A DNA stretch of 64,000 bases from an uncultured Collinsella sp. GTDB lineage: Bacteria > Actinomycetota > Coriobacteriia > Coriobacteriales > Coriobacteriaceae. Below the pieces are notes generated by a model. It did no database searches. It was not told the origin of the DNA and saw nothing but the letters and a program-made list of their open reading frames with translations. The translations under genes were made by a program, and so were the position numbers. Shown here piece by piece: positions 60,602-64,000 of the stretch. The stretch lies in the NCBI GenBank assembly GCA_959602645.1, contig CAUGTZ010000005.1, forward strand, positions 56,192 to 120,191. The letters are read 5' to 3'. Within the stretch, counting starts at the first letter, position 1, and each line of letters starts with the position of its first letter.

Positions 60602-62824
60602 ATGAATATGCTCAAAATCTCGAAGGCGATCTTTAGGTCGCTTCTCTCCTCCAGGTCGCTCTGTGTTGTCGTTGTTGCGTTGATGGTTCTTTGTGCTCTG
60701 CCCGTCTTCAGGAGCGCGGCTGGCATCGACGGACGGGTCGAATACCTCGAGTCGGGAATAACCCGTGTTGAGCAGGAATTGTCAGCATCCTATGCGGATG
60801 CGCTTGTGAATGCGGGGGAGGACGGTGTCTATACCTCTTCAACAAGCATGCCCGCGCTTCTGTACCCTCTTGCCGCGGGACGTCTTATCTTGGCACCGCT
60901 CTCTCCCCTACTTCCGTTTCTGCAGATATCGGATGGAGAGTACACCTATTATGACGGATCGAAGGAGTACTTGCTATGGGTCGCAACGGCCGTTGCCGTC
61001 TCGTTCCTTGCCGCGCGTCTTAACAAACGTGAAAAGCTTATCATCCAGGCACCGATGGGCGAGCTGGGTAGACTTGTTGCATCGAGCGTATGGGCGAGTG
61101 TTTTTGCAATGCTTGCCGTCCTCGCCATCAATCTTCCAGGGATAATCGCCGCGCTTGTGAAGAATGGCCCGGGCTCGCCGTTCTATCCGATAAGCTACAT
61201 TCAATATGCGACTCCGGTTATCAAACCGGCTTGGCTGGTGTTCGCGCAGACGGCCATCTTGCAATTCTTGGTGGCAGCGTTCATCTCGCTTGTCGTTCAC
61301 CTTGCCGTGAAGATTGCCAATAACCCTACGCTTGGAATCGTGTTCGTATGTGCCCTGATGGGGGTGACGATGGTTCCCGGGTATTACGGAAGATCCATCG
61401 CTTTACGTGAGTTCGCCCTGTTGAATCCCCTTACGTATGCGAACACTGAGTTGACCGTCGGCGCCTATAGCCCGTACCCGACAACGCAGATAGTGAATCT
61501 GCCTGGACTTTGCTTCGAGCGTGGCGCGATTGCCCTCGTATGCGCAATCGGGATCGAGGTGCTGGCAATTAGCCTGCTTTGCGTTGCTGGAAAGAGCGGC
61601 TGCGCGTGCCCGATATCCCCGATTTGTCTTGAGAGAGGTTCCTTCACTGCATCGAGAACGGCAACTCGTTCGAGCGCTTGTGCCTCCGCCGTTGCATACG
61701 TAAGAACGATGGGGAAACTGCTCCTGCGTTCTCCTACCCTCGCCGTATGCGCGATTGCAATGTCGACGACGATGCTGGCCCCGGCTCTGGTCGAGATGTT
61801 TCCTGACGCTGATAACGTTTCCGCTGTTCGGTATAGGGATGGGGAGCTCCGTTCAATAGATCGGTATCTAGAGCAGAACGCTGCGAATATGGACGTCGAG
61901 GGCAAAGCGGCCCTGGAAGACATGCGGGATGCTCTTTCGGGTTTCGTGTACGCGCCTATGCCTGCGGAGGGGTTTCGAAGCCTTGCGACGTACGAGCGCG
62001 CTCGAGGTGAGCTGGGCGCGGCAGATGCGACTCTCCTGCAATCGATCGGAATCGAGCCGGAGACTCCTTCTCGTGCGGAGGCGCGCGCCCTTCTGCTTGA
62101 GTCGATCGCGAGCTTGCCGGACCCCAAGGTTTACGAGTTAAGTACGAAGATGCCCCCATTAATCCTCCTTTCGTATCTCCAGGCAGCGCTTCCCTCCTTA
62201 TTTTTGCTGTTGCCCGTGGTTGTCACATCGCTCGCGTGCACCCACCTGCAGTGTCGTTCCCTTCTGGTTCTCCAGATCCCCGCAACAGCGCATGTGCGTT
62301 TTCTGACGGCTGTTGCGCTGGCTCTCCTGCTTGGCTTGGTGCTGCTTTTGGTGTCGATGGTTCCCGCTGTCGTTGTGTCCGCGATTAAGAACGGTGCGGG
62401 TGGACCGGAGTATCCCGTCGCTCTCATTCGGGCGGGAGCTTCGACAACGTCCACGGTGGGGGAGGCGGTGTTGTGCAGTATTCCGTTGCTGGTCATGGCA
62501 TACGGCGTGATTTCCGTCGTCGCTGCGTTGACAGCAGCGATTAGCCGCAACCCCGTTGTCACCGGAATGGTTTGCGCGGTTCTCTTGGTGTTGGGTTCGT
62601 TGAGCGCTCGTGTTGAAAGCGTGGGCATGGGCGTCGCGCTGCTGGCTCCATTCGCCTCGTTTGATTCCGCTTCCCAGGTGGGGACGATTGGGTTCCTTGG
62701 GCGAGGGACGAACGCGATGCCTTTTGGAGAGGTCGTCGGCGCATCGGGCGCTCTGCTGGTGGTCTTGGGCGCCGTATCTCCGTTGATGGTGCGCCTGAGT
62801 GTTCCAAAGATCGAAAGGGGATGA
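60602..62824 (+). CDS. Tandem-duplicated ABC permease
   Basis: A 740-residue membrane protein made of two similar halves. Each begins with a membrane helix, then an extracytoplasmic region, then a cluster of helices. KNGPGSPFYP near residue 187 matches KNGAGGPEYP near residue 596, and IANNPTLGIVF matches ISRNPVVTGMV at a similar offset (~410 residues). The halves look like ABC-2-type permease units fused in one chain. I chose ATG 60602 behind AAGG; the ATG at 60608 is possible. It overlaps the ATPase gene by four bases. Confidence 0.75.
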   Translation: MNMLKISKAIFRSLLSSRSLCVVVVALMVLCALPVFRSAAGIDGRVEYLESGITRVEQELSASYADALVNAGEDGVYTSSTSMPALLYPLAAGRLILAPLSPLLPFLQISDGEYTYYDGSKEYLLWVATAVAVSFLAARLNKREKLIIQAPMGELGRLVASSVWASVFAMLAVLAINLPGIIAALVKNGPGSPFYPISYIQYATPVIKPAWLVFAQTAILQFLVAAFISLVVHLAVKIANNPTLGIVFVCALMGVTMVPGYYGRSIALREFALLNPLTYANTELTVGAYSPYPTTQIVNLPGLCFERGAIALVCAIGIEVLAISLLCVAGKSGCACPISPICLERGSFTASRTATRSSACASAVAYVRTMGKLLLRSPTLAVCAIAMSTTMLAPALVEMFPDADNVSAVRYRDGELRSIDRYLEQNAANMDVEGKAALEDMRDALSGFVYAPMPAEGFRSLATYERARGELGAADATLLQSIGIEPETPSRAEARALLLESIASLPDPKVYELSTKMPPLILLSYLQAALPSLFLLLPVVVTSLACTHLQCRSLLVLQIPATAHVRFLTAVALALLLGLVLLLVSMVPAVVVSAIKNGAGGPEYPVALIRAGASTTSTVGEAVLCSIPLLVMAYGVISVVAALTAAISRNPVVTGMVCAVLLVLGSLSARVESVGMGVALLAPFASFDSASQVGTIGFLGRGTNAMPFGEVVGASGALLVVLGAVSPLMVRLSVPKIERG

Positions 62825-63570
62825 TCTCGATGATTGACCTTCAAACGCTGACGATCTCTTATGGAAAGAAGGTGCTCGTAGATTCGGTGAACGCTGAGTT
62901 TGCCCCGGGTACGGTCTACGGTCTCGTCGCTCCGAACGGGCATGGAAAGACGACGTTGCTGCGTGCGATGGCAGGTTTGCCGGGTCCTCGCGTGGACGGG
63001 AGCATCGTTCTGGATGAGGTGCAGGGTACGGGTGCGAGAGAGGTCCGTTCTATGATCTTCTATGCACCTGGTGAGGGGACGCTGCTGTATCCCGGATTGC
63101 GTGCGGAAGATCACCTCAAGATGGTTTGCGATATGTGGCCGCATGCTCGCGATATCGAAGAGATAGTGGAACAAACGCAGATAGGCGAGTTCGCGAAGAT
63201 GAGGATCCGCACTCTGAGCCAGGGCATGAAGCAGCAGCTTACCCTGGCGATTGCGTATGCGACGGGCGCGCGGTACCTTCTATTAGATGAGCCCATGAAC
63301 GCGCTCGACCCCAGCAGGGTGGACTTGCATTCCGAGATTCTCAGGAAGCTGGCCGATTCTGGTACGTGCATCATCATGTCATCCCACATCTTGGATTCGG
63401 TCGATAGGCTGTGCGATGAGATTCTGTTTTTGAAGGATGGGAGGCTCATTAGAAGCATTCCGCAAGATGATGCTGCGCCGAAGTCTCCTGGATCCCATTT
63501 CGCAAAGCCTGCCGGACGCGCCGAGGGTGCGCTAAGCACGTATCGGCGACTCTACGAAAAGGGCGGGTAG
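62821..63570 (+). CDS. ABC transporter ATP-binding protein
   Basis: A 249-residue ATPase. Walker A is APNGHGKTTLL, the signature is LSQGMKQQLTLA, Walker B is YLLLDEPMNALD, and the H-loop is SSH. The SQGMKQ signature is common in BcrA/LanF-like exporters of peptides and bacteriocin immunity systems. It would power the permease at 60602 and perhaps the partner beginning at 63724. Start ATG 62821 overlaps the permease stop. Confidence 0.88.
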   Translation: MISMIDLQTLTISYGKKVLVDSVNAEFAPGTVYGLVAPNGHGKTTLLRAMAGLPGPRVDGSIVLDEVQGTGAREVRSMIFYAPGEGTLLYPGLRAEDHLKMVCDMWPHARDIEEIVEQTQIGEFAKMRIRTLSQGMKQQLTLAIAYATGARYLLLDEPMNALDPSRVDLHSEILRKLADSGTCIIMSSHILDSVDRLCDEILFLKDGRLIRSIPQDDAAPKSPGSHFAKPAGRAEGALSTYRRLYEKGG

Positions 63571-63723
63571 AAATGCAAGTTAAAAATCTATGTGGCCAAT
63601 GTGATACCGTTGAACCCGCATATCGATACCGCTCAGCCATTCGCCTCGCCCCCGTCGCACGTATCTTCATCCGGTCTGTTACTTTTAATCTAACAATTCT
63701 TTGAGGAACGTAGGTGCTTCTAA

Positions 63724-64000
63724 ATGTACTGTCGACTTCTTCTCAAACTAATCCTAAGAGACAGGGCCGTATGGATCTCCACGCTCGTTCTCGCTGCAGC
63801 CTTTTCCGTCCCCATTGCGTTCAATTCACCCATCTACGGGCCCTTCTTTATGAAACAGGGCATGCAGGGCTTTGTCGACGCATTCAATACGCGCGCGCCC
63901 CAGGCCAACGGCACAGACCTATCGCCAGAGCAGCAAGTCGACGCGGAGCTTGCAAGATACGCGAACGCCGCCCTCGCCGCTCAAACCGACGCCGCCTTTC
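63724..64000 (+). CDS. Membrane protein, 5' part only (probable second permease)
   Basis: The first 92 codons of a gene cut by the window end. The N-terminus MYCRLLLKLILRDRAVWIST is followed by a membrane helix (LVLAAAFSVPIAF) and an extracytoplasmic segment. This matches the start of each half of the permease at 60602, so it is probably another homologous permease. The 153-base gap before it is AT-rich and may hold its own promoter. The RBS is weak. Confidence 0.6.
   Translation, partial: MYCRLLLKLILRDRAVWISTLVLAAAFSVPIAFNSPIYGPFFMKQGMQGFVDAFNTRAPQANGTDLSPEQQVDAELARYANAALAAQTDAAF

Overview
The window reads as chromosomal DNA of a GC-rich anaerobic gut actinobacterium of the Coriobacteriia, most likely Collinsella or a close relative. 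This is inferred from gene content, codon bias and protein style; no 16S rRNA gene or tRNA gene was seen. Most sequence is backbone. The accessory parts are a ~5 kb block inside a purine-degradation cluster, and a bacteriocin-like export locus at the right end that runs off the window.

Layout. 1-6420: sugar-type oxidoreductase with a DeoR regulator, RluA-type pseudouridine synthase with a U32 protein, and RidA. 6533-16917: first half of a purine/selenium-linked catabolic cluster (YheO/DauR-type regulator, nucleobase permease, SsnA, YgfK, polyferredoxin, XdhD-type molybdenum hydroxylase). 17028-22036: accessory block with an AbiEi/DUF559-like gene between two arrays of one 62-bp repeat, a possible non-coding RNA/cryptic peptide locus, a DEDDh exonuclease, an unknown gene and a membrane-anchored low-complexity protein. 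22159-33488: second half of the purine cluster (second YheO-type regulator, YgeX, YgeY, YgeW, YgfJ/MocA-like, HyuA, YqeC, YqeB, XdhC, second permease). 33796-43520: ribosomal cluster from rplE through secY, adk, map, infA and rpoA to rplQ. 43612-58154: truA, a glycosyltransferase, argR, a class A PBP, a second U32 protein, tyrS, adenine deaminase, two Cof-type HAD phosphatases, citrate synthase and an ACT protein. 58550-64000: integrase remnant, XRE + DUF2975-like pair, secreted Cys-containing peptide, a tandem-duplicated ABC permease, its ATPase, and the start of another membrane protein.

The purine cluster is the main metabolic theme. Its genes match the Escherichia coli yge/ygf/yqe island and clusters that published work has linked to anaerobic uric acid and purine breakdown by gut bacteria. 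Two permeases would import the bases. SsnA, HyuA, YgeY, YgeW and YgeX would process ring-opened intermediates. XdhD, the ferredoxin and YgfK form a probable redox chain, and YgfJ, YqeB, YqeC and XdhC would mature the molybdenum enzyme. Adenine deaminase at 52433 would feed the same pool. No FAD subunit of xanthine dehydrogenase and no carbamate kinase are present.

Intergenic DNA carries at least six families of palindromic or tandem repeats. The strongest candidate for a little-described system is the peptide/ABC locus at 60170-64000. The next are the repeat arrays around the AbiEi-like gene and the putative convergent RNA/peptide pair near 18.9-19.3 kb.
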